DNA of 64,000 nt from Euglena gracilis (taxonomy: Eukaryota > Euglenida > Euglenophyceae > Euglenales). The DNA is taken from the NCBI GenBank assembly GCA_039621445.1, contig CP154955.1, positions 11,892,241-11,956,240 of the forward strand, written 5' to 3'. Shown in pieces: positions 42,901 through 53,400 of the stretch; positions within the stretch are counted from its first letter, which is position 1, and the number at the start of each line of letters is the position of its first letter. A model generated the notes under the pieces. That model saw only the letters and a list, made by a program, of their open reading frames with translations. It was not told the origin of the DNA and made no database searches. The position numbers and the translations under genes were made by a program.

Positions 42901-44154
42901 CCCCCACCTAAACAGTGGTGGGGTCCGGGTGACCGAAACAGCCATTTAGGGCACATTTGGAGGGGGGAAAAAATGTCAAAAATGCAAAAAAAAATTGGGG
43001 TGAAGCGCCGCAAAAGAAAAAATTGACCTCTTGGGGGGAGATTCCGGGTCAGACCTCTGTTTAGTGTGTATCAACGATACACACCGATACACAATTTTTT
43101 TTTGCCGATACACACCGATACACAAAAAAAATTGCCGATACACACTGATACACAAAATTTTTTTTGACGATACACACCGATACACAAATTTTTTTTGCCG
43201 ATGCACACCGACACACAAAATTTTTACAAAAATGGGAAAAAAACGGGTTAATCTTTTGACACCATTGCCACAGAGGATGTGGCATTGACCCCAGCTCAAC
43301 CCGTAAAGCGTGGTAGGGAATCTCACCCTACTGTTGTGGTTGGGGGAGGGGCGCTACTCCCTCACATGCCAAATGCAGAGGCCCGGATACATCCGCGCAT
43401 GCCCATACTCCGGCTCTCCTTTTTTGAATTTTTATTTCTTTGTTTTTTCTTCTTTTTTTTGAGACGTTCAACACATGAAAGACAGAATCTGTCAAGGTGT
43501 GCTGCTTGTAGCTGCACTGGTTTGCTTCTTGACGTCTTCCACTAACCGCCTCACGCCAGGGGATTCCCATCCGAGCCATATCGTCAATGCTGAGAAATGG
43601 GAAAATCCCTTTGGTGTCAAATCCTTCATTTCAAAGAGCCGATTCACAAACTTAAAAAAAAAACGATACACAATTTTTTTTTGCCGATACACACTGATAC
43701 ACAAATTATTTTTTGCCGATACACACCGATACACAAAATTTTTTTGCCAATACACACCGATACACAAAAAAAATTTGCCGATACACACGATGCACAAAAA
43801 CGTTTTTTGCCGATACACACTAACCAGAGGTCTGGTCCGGGTGCAGTGCCCTGGGTCAATCTGGACCTCCCTTGGCAGGTGGGGGGGGGGTCCGGATGCC
43901 CTCCAATCCAGGAGGGGGGACACCTCCCACCGAAACCCGTGCACCCTCCTTGCATTGAACCATCCGTCCGGACCCCCCCCCCCCGGGTCTTCCGAGTTGA
44001 AAAGAAGCCTGCTTGGGTACCCCATCGGCGCTGGTGTGTACTGCTGTTGTCCTTGGTGGTGCTGGTGCTGGTGCTGGTGGTGGCGAGGATGGGGTGGCTG
44101 CCGGTACTGCTGGTCCTCCCGCTGGTGGAACTCATCCCAAGTCATCCCTGACAT
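36954..44154 (-). CDS. Q/P/H-rich protein gene, seven exons, probable complete
   Basis: Minus-strand exons: 44015-44154 (start codon 44152-44154, in-frame stop upstream), 42156-42269, 40369-40536, ~39290-39475, 38841-~39005, 38684-38759, 36954-37190 (stop at 36954). All joins match in phase except the uncertain fifth-exon start. The N-terminus is MSGMTWDEFHQREDQQYRQ followed by long His/Gln/Pro runs and a YSVPYGGQPMYSQPVYPAS region. Then come RYRWEQSLQKFVKTMDASIT, a Met/Pro segment, an acidic-basic part with DPYSFSAFLTAKNVTIPGDD and GVMMQFLNEYLNSV, and a C-terminus PWENPDDTNGLSAILRSYPK then RHVRNAQRQLKMLQ. It is probably a disordered, RNA- or transcription-associated protein. No family recognised. 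The first intron is nonconventional, the others GT-AG. Confidence 0.75.
42270..44014 (-). other. Nonconventional intron, 1745 bp, with TIR and duplication
   Basis: Minus orientation: exon ...GGGTACCC | AAG-CAG-GCTTCTTTTCAAC ... GTAAACAGAAGC-CTG-TTCCC | AAGCTATGG. Plus-strand GCTTGGGAA (42266-42274) and GCTTGGGTA (44011-44019) are the flanking duplication. CAGGCTTCT forms the inverted terminus. The CAG/CTG triplets sit at +4 to +6 and -8 to -6. Splicing gives APMGYPSYGVPPAYSVPYGG without interruption. The intron has itself been invaded by an LM element (42440-42870) and by CACCGATACACAA arrays. Confidence 0.9.
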
Positions 44155-45365
44155 TGGGCCAGCTCGGTGGACAGAAACCAGTCACAAAAGGACGCAAAAG
44201 AAGCAGGGGAGCGTGTGGGTGCCAACCAGGAAAATGGCATTGATTTCGAGAGCAGCAGAAAGAAATGGCAGGGGGAGTTTTCTGGCACAGGAAAGAAGCT
44301 CTTGGAAGCATGTGAATATTACTGAGATTTGAACTTGGGGGCCAATGGATCTAAAGAAAAGCTGTTGCCATGCTTTTGCTTAAGGGGGGGGGGTCTGGTG
44401 GCTGGCCATTTTACTGGAAAAAGCCACTAGCTAGCACCCTCCCGGGGGGGGGGGGTCTGGGGGTTCCCCGACTGGAAAAAAATTCCTCCGGCGTTGCGGG
44501 GCGGAAATGAGACATCAGGCCTTTTGCCTTCTGTTCCCAAAAAAAGTCCAAAAAAGCCAAAAAAATGGGCATTTTTTGGCAGGTTTTGGCAAAAAAAAAT
44601 TCTCGCGCTTCGCACTGGTCAGTGGGGAAAAAATTAGGTAGCCCTACTTGCAGACCCCCCAGGGGAGGGTTCACTGGGACTTAGGGGCCAAATTTGGACC
44701 AGCTGTAATCCATCCCCTGGGTTACTGTGAATCGCAAGCAGAAGCCTGGTTGCCAATGGACAATGAGAAGCATGTGGCTAGCAGATTTTAAATAAGGTCA
44801 ACCCGTTTTTTCTTTTGAGAAAACTGTTAAGCCATTTTAAACCCTGTGGCAAGCATTAAAAATCATACGGCCACTGCTTTGAGGCAGGCGAGATGTATTT
44901 TATGGCAGGCACACGCAAAATATCACAATTATAGCAAACGGCACGAGAATTGGCCTCCCCCCCCCCCACACTCTTGGCCTATGGGCATAAATGACTTGGT
45001 CCTCAGCACCAAATATTTTGGCCCCCCGCCCCAAAAATTGTGCCTCACTTTTGTGACCTTTGATGTGGGGCCAAATTTCTTGGGTCGGAGCCAAAATTTT
45101 GAGCCCAGGGGTAAAATTGCTGGCGATCAACTGTAAACAACTGAATCGGGCTTCTTTTTACCAACCCCGTGAGGAGGGTGGTGCATGCTATGGGGTGCCT
45201 GCCCATACCAGGCACACAGGGGGGAGGGTCAGGTTCGGCCCCCGGTGCCTGCCGACCGGGGGGGGGGAGAGGTCAAAAATGCCCAACCCCCCCTGCCTGA
45301 CCAGGGCTCACACCCCTGCGGGGGGGGGGTTAATGACTTCACCCCTAACTCCGCAACACACTGAC

Positions 45366-48300
45366 CTTGTGATTCATCTTGGGAATGATGGCCCTTGTCT
45401 TGCTTCTGGAATTCAATAGGCTTGTTGGTGTTGGGATCGGTAATTGCCAGAGCTTTGGTGCCACGCACCTAAATGACCAATCACATGCGATCAAAACCAA
45501 CAAAATAATCAAACAAGTGCTTTAAAACACCTGCCCCCAGAAAATTAAATAAAAAAATCAAACTAGCTCATTATAAAACGCAAATGATCACCACTCTAAA
45601 AGAAATTTATAAAAGCGTAGGCAGAAACCAAAGCTTTGGGACAGCGAGGATTGGCCGATATTCTGAAATCTTTCCCTAAAAGCATCTGAGTTACTGGGGA
45701 TTTCAGAAATTGAAGAACCTTTCACAAACAAACAGGACCAAACAATCTGTGTGGGCACACCTGCTTTGGTTCTTCAAGAATGCCTGTGTCAGCAGGTGCC
45801 TCCTCTTCAAAGTCATCAAATTCTTCGTCTTCCTCATTTGGCAACTGTTTTCGGGCCCATTTCATGTAAGCAGCATCACTCACAGATCTGCCAAGGTTGA
45901 AAATGAGAACACGACACATGGCGTTTTAGCATCTAGAGATGGTGGTTCCCCCCCCCCAAAAACGACTCCAGGTCAAAAAGCCATCGTCCAGAAACACAAA
46001 CAGTGGCAAAACTTACAAGCACACTTGGGGTGGAGGAAATGAGCCATAAGTATGATTTGTTCAGCCATTTCAGAAAATCTCAGACCTCCACTTTTGGTCC
46101 TGCTGGACTCTAATTTTGACTTCCTGATCAGGCTTCGTTTAATCATCATTCAATTAATTCAAAAAATGAATTTATTGATTAAAATTTTGAATTTGTTAAT
46201 TCAAAATAGAGGATTAGTGATCCTCGGGAAATTGCGGCCACAATGAAGAGAGCAAAACATGACATATGATGACCACACAAAAAATATGCAAAATGTTCCA
46301 ACAGACCTCTTCTCGCGGCCAGCTGTGGGTGGGGTACGAGCTGGTGGCTGATTGGTCACCACTGTCGGGGTGTAGGCAGCATCACTCACGCTCCGCTTTT
46401 CTCTGTAGCGGGGGGGAGACAACCAGGCCGCACAAATGAAGGAGGGAAGAAATACCTTCCCGCAGCAAAACGGAGATATGGAGGCAGGTTTTTGGATGGG
46501 CTGCTTGCTTCTGGTTCGATGACGCTCACCTCCCTGCAAAAAGTGTACAATGGAAGAAGAGAATATGGATTGCAGCTGACGGCGTATGAATAACAACTAA
46601 ACCCTACCCAATATATTTTTGGCCCCATTCTGCCCAAAACTTTTGATCCCCCCAGCCACAAATTTTGACGAAGATGAAAATTGAACTGGTGACCCCCTGG
46701 GGAACACCCCAAGCGGTTGGGAACACTTGGGACCTGATCCACAACTTTCCAAAAAAATAAATCTCTTAATAAACAAAATTATATGCTTTATGTTGTCAAA
46801 AAGGCCCGGTGTCAGGGACATAGTTGTTAAAACAAGATCGGGACCCTGGGTTGGGGTCCAGCTCATGGAAAATTTGGCTGGGAAAATCTGGGGGGGGGGT
46901 AGCCATACTGTGCGGGAAGGTCAACACCTTTCACCTTTCACCCCCTTTCACCTGGGAGATGGGGGGGGGTTGACCCCCCACATACCATGGCACGAACTCA
47001 AAGAGAATTCCAAAGGTGCTATGACCTGAAAAAATTGGAGGAAATATGGGAAGGCCTGGTGGGGGTCCGACCACCCACCTGGTGAGTGGGGGTGGGGGGG
47101 GTCGACCCCCCACAAGGATTGCGGGGATCCCCGTCCCCCCCCCCATAGCACCCCCCCCCCTCAGTCCTGGGCAGGCTGGGCAGGCTGGGCAGGGCAAAAA
47201 AAAAATTGAAACTGCAAAAATGTCCAAAAAAATGCCAACTATGCAAAAAAAATGTTTTTTTGACCCCAAATTTGTCCTGGCCAGCTTTTTTCCGACCCAT
47301 TTTCACCATTTTCGACCCATTTTTTTTTCACCCCTGAAAGTGAAAAAAAAACGTTCCGTCAAGCAACCCTTTAGCCACCCTTTGGGCTGGAAATAAGAAA
47401 CCTTTGATGGGGGAGGGGGGTCCAGGGCTAGAAAAAGGCTGCTGATTGGCTGGACCTCTCCCACCCGAGGGGTTAGGTCAAATTTTCTTAACCTATGCCT
47501 TGGACTTTTCACACATATTGCAGACCATGGGCCAAAATTTTGGGTCCTGGCCAAAATTGCTGGTGATCAACGATAAGACAAATTACAGGAAAAAAATAAA
47601 AACTGCCAAACTTTTCTGCGCCATGAATGTTGCAAAACAGAAATTCCAGGACTTCCCTCAGACTGTCTAGACTGTCTGATGCAAATCTTCAATTCTTTCC
47701 CAACACACACAGCACTTGAGAAAAGATGATTACCCTCACCCCCTCCCCCAAAGTGGCCACCCTCCAGGCACCACGGGACCACAAAATGGCCACTCGGGGA
47801 GGGGACACTTTGGGGGGGGGGGGGGTGAATTCTTGGGCTTCGGCGCGTTTGGCACCTGGCCACTTTGAGGGGGAGGTGCACCAAATTTGTCAAATAATTT
47901 TGGTCACTCTGAGGGGGACACTTTGAAGGGGGGTGAGGGTAAATGGTGACACTTGACGGGGGGTAGATCTGGCCTGGGGTAGTGGGCCGACCTTAGGTCG
48001 GCCCACGGTCGTCAAAGGTCGTCCTTGGTCGATGTCAAAAAGTGTTCACCCGGGTAAATTAGCGCGACAAACAAAAGGAGTTGCACACACAAGGGATTTT
48101 GTTATTTTAGGGTCGCCGAACAGTTGCCTGCGGCGCTACAATGCAAAAAGAAACTAGTAGGAAATACACATAGCGACCTTTGGCGACCGTGGGCCGACCT
48201 AAGGTCGGCCCACTACCCCCCCCCCCGGCCAGATACGGGAGCCACACTTGACATTTGATTCATTGAAATAGCTCTGACTTGCGTTGCTTGTAGTCCTGCT

Positions 48301-48799
48301 TCTGCCACCATCCTCAGCTTCTTCCTCGTCCTTTTTGGCGCCATAATAAGTCCCAGTGTCACTCTTGGAGCGGTCCCGTGGATTGCCACTCGCAATCATG
48401 CTTTCAATGAACGCAGCTCGCTCTGTCCCCCCAAAAGGTGTTGACACACCGGTGTGGGGGAAACAAACCAAACCTTTAGCACTGAAGCCAGCTGCGCTGA
48501 GCCCACGTCGAGCCCGGCCACCCCCAATTACGTCCAATGGTTCGCTCAAGCCATTCCCTGGGTTGAAACACCAGGACAGAAGTGCCAGAGGAGGACGCTG
48601 GGAGGCACACCCTCTTCAGCATCCTCGAAAAGCACCTTGGTTGCCGGGGACCCCACTGCCTTGGCAAGCACAGGTTTGGTAATCTCCTTCAAGAATTCTG
48701 CCTGATCCTGAAGGCTAATTTGATGAGAGTCCCCTTCGATGGGAACATCAACAGTATCCAGGTTCAGCATTCTGCAGCCAAGCTCAGAAGAACATAAAG
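45366..48799 (-). CDS. Acidic, Ser/Pro-rich protein gene, possibly eIF4G-like (partial)
   Basis: Minus exons: 48611-48799, 48474-48557, 48253-48422, then after a gap 46456-46533, 46307-46402, 45761-45887, 45366-45468. Introns of 53 and 51 nt (GT-AG) separate the first three; the last four also join in phase. The product includes QISLQDQAEFLKEITKPVLA, ERAAFIESMIASGNPRDRSK, a repeated EKRSVSDAAY motif, an acidic NEEDEEFDDFEEE run, and RGTKALAITDPNTNKPIEF. The last resembles the '[KR]-x-I-x-I-x-DPNT' motif N-terminal to the eIF4E-binding region of eIF4G, which would make it a translation-initiation scaffold. This is tentative, as neither a YxxxxLφ site nor a MIF4G domain is visible. The exons at 48.25-48.80 and 45.37-46.53 could belong to two genes, as their phase join is not fixed. 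Confidence 0.7.
47962..48236. mobile_element. 275-bp palindromic MITE, 'GTGGGCCGACC' family
   Basis: The inverted ends GGTAGATCTGGCCTGGGG / GTGGGCCGACCTTAGGTCGG and their complement extend over about 45 bp. The interior includes AAGGGATTTTGTTATTTTAG and CCGGGTAAATTAGCG. Diverged or partial copies are at 56105-56280 and 59985-60165. It lies 16 bp outside the end of exon 48253-48422. Confidence 0.75.
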
Positions 48800-48964
48800 C
48801 TGAGAGGAAAATTGCCATGACAGCTGGGGGGGGGGGACTGCTCACCGATGAAGCGCGCGGGGGGGGGGGGGGTCTGGTGTGTCGACACACCAGTCGGTGG
48901 ACCACCCAATTGGTCCATTGACCAGTCGGCCGACTTTTACGTCAAATGATTGCCATGCCCCCCG

Positions 48965-49013
48965 CCCCGAGCTGTTCCTGTCCCCAGGCCCAATGGGGGG
49001 GAACAGCTCGGGG
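48965..49013. repeat. Short hairpin CCGAGCTGTTCC / GGAACAGCTCGG
   Basis: Inverted 12-14 bp arms around 20 bp, next to G-runs. No gene association seen. Confidence 0.5.
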
Positions 49014-49989
49014 GGGGGGGGGGACCAGGTCTCCTCCCCCCCGACCTATTCCCATTTCCAAACCTCAGACAGCCCAAAAGGGGTCATTTTTGGCAACTTT
49101 TTGGGGGGGATGTTCGCAAAAATGGTCGATTTTACCTCCTCCCCCCTTGTCTAAGCACCGGAAAAGATGGGTAAGAACCGGGGGGGGGGGTGCTTATTTT
49201 GCCAAAATATGGGTAAGAACCAGGGGGGTGGTGCTTAGACAAGGGCGAAAATTTTGACTGCAAAAAAAATCCGGCGCTTCGCGCCGAAAAGGAAAAATTC
49301 CCCTTATTTTGGAGGTCCACTGTTGAACTCACACACATTTGGATGCAGAAAGGAGGAGCCCAGATAACCGCGGTGTAACCGCGGTGAGAACAAGAGCAAA
49401 GGCATCATCCAAATGCTTCATGCCGAGGGTTTGGCCGACATGGGGAGGGAGTTAACCTCCCCCAAAATCCGTTGCTGGAAAACTGCAGGGGGTGGTCTTA
49501 TTTTTTGGAGGGTCTTATTTTGGGATTTTTTTTAACCAACCGTAACACAAAAAACAAGCATGTTTCAGGTTCTCAAAAACATTATACTCCTTCAGCACTT
49601 TGCGCCATGTGTAGATTGGTTTAGTTCAAATTTTACCCTATCCTTGGAACTCGAAAATTATTTTCTGTCCGAAATTGGGGTTTTGTAAATTTTCAAGGGG
49701 AAAATTCCACCACTTCCGGTGCTTCATGCCGTCGGGGGGGTCTTGTTGGGGGGGGAGCTCTGTTTTTGATTTTTGCTTGATTGGCCCAGGGTCTTATGTT
49801 TGGGGGGTCTTCCTTTTGGGGGGGTCTTATTTTGGCATGCCGCCCGCGGGGCCCATGCCGAGCCCCTCGGCATGGCAAAATGGGACCCCCCCCTTGGTGG
49901 CTGATGGTCCTCGTCGGACATGCCCATCCTCCAATACTCCATACTCAAAAAATTCCAAAACTTGGCGACTTATCATGGACAAATTCAAA

Positions 49990-50100
49990 CTAGGAATTTG
50001 TCTTGGCAAGTTTAGGACAAGGATCGTATGATCGTGTTTGTAGTGATGTTAATTCCACCCCAATTTTGGAATTGGCCACCTCATTCAAGCAAAATTGAAC
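49990..50100 (-). CDS. C-terminal exon of an unidentified gene
   Basis: After acceptor ACAACATCAG the frame reads VQFCLNEVANSKIGVELTSL then QTRSYDPCPKLAKTNS and stops at 49990. It has 36 residues and no recognisable domain. The rest of the gene should lie at higher coordinates on the minus strand, but a repeat follows at 50.2 kb. Confidence 0.45.
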   Translation of the reverse strand, partial: VQFCLNEVANSKIGVELTSLQTRSYDPCPKLAKTNS

Positions 50101-50915
50101 CTGATGTTGTGAATTTTTGAAAAAAGATGCAACCACTATGAGCTGAAGAGAGCAACTGTTCGATCCAATCAATCCAAACCAAGATCATCGTGTCATTTGA
50201 AAGAAGACTCTCCAGGGGTTTATTAGTTGGACCCCCGGGGGGAGGTAGGGTGTGTCCCCCCCCCCCCTGGGGGTGTGTCGAGCCCACCCCCACCCTGGGG
50301 GTCCCGCCAGGAGGGATAAACTTTTCGGTGCCGAAAGCGCCGAAGATTTTTGAAAAAAGGTGCTATTTTTAGCATTTTTCGCGATTTTTTGACCATCTTC
50401 GGGAAAAAGTGAGTGGGTCCCCAGGACCCCGTCCACCCCCCTGGGGGCTCCACTACTCTGAAAGGCTCCCCTTTTCCCAATGACCCAAACTGCGAGTTGC
50501 CCTCACCCCCCCCCAAAGTGTCCCACCCCAGAGTGGCCTGGACTTGGGGACAATTTACCTTTTGCCGACCCCTGGCGGGACAAGATTGGGAGGGCTCGTG
50601 GTACCGACCACCGGGACGCAATCCATCCCCCCCTTTCTTTTCCCACACCCCGGCCAACGCTGGTCCGGGTGTGGGACAAGACGTGGGGGGAGGGGCATAA
50701 GATTGGGGGGGGTCAACAAATATCCTTCAGCAGACCGGACCCTTGCACGGGTTTAGGACAAGATTGGTGGGTGAGGGGGTTGGGGTGGGGATGTTTTTTC
50801 TTTTCCCGTCTCCACGGGAATTAATCAAGTGGACCCGTCTCCGTCTCCGTCTCCGCAAGTAAGATAGACGGATGAATATTTAGGAATCAACTTCAATTCC
50901 TCCGCTTCTTTTCAG

Positions 50916-51222
50916 GATGATTTGATGAGCAGACCCGAAGTTCAGAGACTATATCGATCACTCCTTAAATTAATTTATCAGCTCCCTGAAGATCAAAAAA
51001 TTCGTTACAAGCAGTACGCAAGGTGAGTTTCTTCTTCTCATTATATCCTTGCAAGAATTTGATGCAGGGAGGAGTTCGAATCAAACAAAGACATCACTTC
51101 TGCAGCGGACATCCAAGGATCCCTCAAGGTGTGAAATTTTTGCTGCTGTCTTGTTTTTATTTGGAATGAAAACGTCAATTGAAAAAATTCTTCTCGAACA
51201 AGCACAATTGCGTGGAAAGTGA
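50916..51222 (+). CDS. Small LYR-motif protein (LYRM/Complex1_LYR family)
   Basis: Exon 50916-51022 and exon 51068-51128 are joined by a 45-nt GT-AG intron (GCAAG|GTGAGT ... GATGCAG|G). The likely start is ATG 50925. The product begins MSRPEVQRLYRSLLKLIYQL, with the L-Y-R tripeptide followed by a helix, then RYKQYAREEFESNKDITSAA. This is the Complex1_LYR arrangement (LYR, conserved basic residues, REEF...). Such 70-100 residue proteins are mitochondrial accessory factors that bind acyl-carrier protein and help Fe-S cluster or respiratory-complex assembly. The strong pyrimidine-AG acceptor 9 nt before the ATG suits trans-splicing of a leader. The 3' end is uncertain: KTSIEKILLEQAQLRGK-stop at ~51170-51222 fits the family but lacks an AG acceptor; a good acceptor at ~51264 gives another ending. 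Confidence 0.75.
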
Positions 51223-51339
51223 CCGATTCCATTATTTCGTCTTTTGTTTTCAATATTCTACAGCCTTGTACTGGTCGCCGCCCACTTGGACTTGACAGAG
51301 GGGGAGGGGGGCTGAGGGGGTGGTCCAGCCAGGCACCCC

Positions 51340-51800
51340 TAACCCCCCAAATTAAATTGACAAATTTTTATTGGCAAGTGTTGGTTTCTCCCCCCTCAAA
51401 AGCCAATTTCTTTTGGCGGCAAGGTGCCAAAGCCAAAATTTCACCGGGGTGACCGTTTTGGGGTCCCCATGGAGGGTGGCCGCTTTGAGGAGGGCGAGGA
51501 TATTTTCAGTTCCACAATGCTGGAATGCTGGGGAGGGCGCATTTTTGTGATTTTTGGTTTTGCTTTGGATCAGGGGGACGCAAACCTGAGGGGAACTCAT
51601 GATTGATTTGAAGGAAAGAATGAAGTTTCCTCACCCCTTCCAAAGTGTCCCCCACCCCCAAAGTGGCCAAAAAAATGGCAAGGCTTGGTTTTCTCCCCCT
51701 CAACTTGCTTTCAGCGCCTTTGGCACCGAAGGCAAAGCCCCCCCCCACCAAAGTGTCCCCCACCCCAGAGTGGCCCACAGAGGGGTACAAAAATAAATCG
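51340..51800. repeat. 'AAAGTGTCCCC / AAAGTGGCC' dispersed repeat
   Basis: The segment contains AAAGTGTCCCCCACCCC and AGAGTGGCC boxes with TTGGCGCC-type hairpins. Related sequence is at 47720-47950, 50500-50560 and as a tandem array at 53000-53400. Confidence 0.6.
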
Positions 51801-52689
51801 TGGGTAAAAGACCACAAACAAAAGCGGTTTTGCACTTTTTTCGCAATTATTTTGTCCACCTCCAAAAAATTTCATTCAAATTTGGAGGTAAATGACGCGA
51901 AACCCTTCCAAAACCTCCATTCGGGGGTCAATTTGCAAAAAAAAATTGGGAATATATTCTCTTTGGGCCTGTTCTGTGAAACCATAGCAATAACCATAGC
52001 CTCGGAGGCGGCCGAAGGCCGACTAAGTTCATTAGGGAGCGCGACTCGGCCATCCTTGCCTTCCACACACAAGGAGATTTTGTTATTTTGGGCGGGGGGG
52101 GTCCGGGGGTGGGGGGCGGTAGCCCCCCCCTGGAGCAGGCCGTAGGCCGACTAAGTTCGCGTATCGGGGTGCATTGCGGAGCGCGACTCGGCCATCCTTG
52201 CCTTGCACACACTGCAAATTAACCCCCGAATGAGGGTTTTGGAAGGCATTTGGGTGGGTTTTGGGTCTTTTTCCTTCATATCTGAATAAAAAAATTTGGA
52301 GGAGGGGGGCTTAATAATTGTTTTAGAGGGGGGTGGACTTAAAATTGGTGTTCGGCCAGACCACCAATGGTCGCTAGCCATGGTCGCTAGCGACCACCAA
52401 AGATCCATCACCAATTTCCCGCAATGAGCCGGTAATCACCATACCCCCTTACTGTTTTTGTCCTGTGGCCCCCTTTTGGGTCCATGGGAACAACAAGGGG
52501 GGGGACAGTAAGGGGGGGGGACGAGCTCTCCCCCCCCCCCCCTGCTGTTCCTATGGGCCATGGGCTAACCAACCAAGTTAGACCCAAAAGGCCACCTAAA
52601 TGCCAAAATGAATTTTTTGGGTTCACATGCTTGAAAATTGCACCTCCACAAGGCTCCGAGCGGAAAATTGGCCATGGAACTTTTGGTGG

Positions 52690-52790
52690 TCGCTAGCGAC
52701 CGGTCGCTAGTCGCTAGCGACCGGTCGCTAGGGGCGCTAGCGACCATTGGTGGTCGGAGCGACCGGTCGCTCCGACCACCAATTTTAAGT
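52690..52790. repeat. Palindromic 'GGTCGCTAGCGACC' dispersed repeat
   Basis: Nested palindromes (GTCGCTAGCGAC, GGAGCGACCGGTCGCTCC) with ends CCATTGGTGGTCGG / CCGACCACCAATTTTAAG. Further copies or fragments at 52350-52400, 53780-53830, 60365-60465 and 62215. Confidence 0.75.
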
Positions 52791-52999
52791 CCCCCCCCCC
52801 CCCCCTTCGAACAAGTTTTTAAGCCCCCCCCCCCCTCGAAAATTTTTTTTCAAATTTGGAGGAAAATGACTCAAAACCCACCCAAATGCCTTCCAAACCC
52901 TCCATTCGGGGGTCAATTTGCAAAAAAAATGAGACCCCCCCTCAAAGTGCCCCGCTCAGAGTGGTCAATTTTTTTTGCAAATTTGTCCCCCCCCCCCTC

Positions 53000-53400
53000 A
53001 AAGTGGTCATTTCCTCTTGGCGCCAAATGAGCCTAAGCCCAAAAATTGACCCCCCCCAAAGTGTCCCCTCCCTCACAATGGCTGTTTTGGCAAATTTGTC
53101 CCCCCCCCCAAAGTGGCCTTGGCGCCAAACACCAAAACTTGCCCCCCCCCCCCCAAAGTGTCCCCTCCCTCACAATGGCCGTTTTGGCAAATTTGTTCCC
53201 CCCCATCAAAGTGGCCATTTTCTCTTGGCGCCGAAGGCGCCAAAGCCCAAAAATTAACCCCCCCCCCCAAGTGTCCCCTCCCTCACAATGGCCGTTTTGG
53301 CAAGTTTGTTCCCCCCCCTCAAAGGGGCCGTTTTCTCTTGGCGCCAAAGGCGCCAAAGCCCCAATATTGACCCCCCCCCCCAAAGTCCTTTATTTCTGCA
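53000..53400. repeat. ~115-bp tandem repeat, about four copies
   Basis: The unit consists of CCCAAAGTGTCCCCTCCCTC, ACAATGGCCGTTTTGGCAAA, a C-run, TCAAAGTGGCCATTTTCTCT, then TTGGCGCCGAAGGCGCCAAA. Each unit carries the GGCGCC hairpin. Confidence 0.8.

Noticed and set aside
43492-43620. SAM-domain-like 'IDDMARMGIPxGVRRLVEDV' frame, also near 13.3 kb
   Set aside because: The sequence is the terminal repeat of an element present three times in both orientations. At 43.5 kb it lies inside the intron 42270-44014, so it is not an exon.
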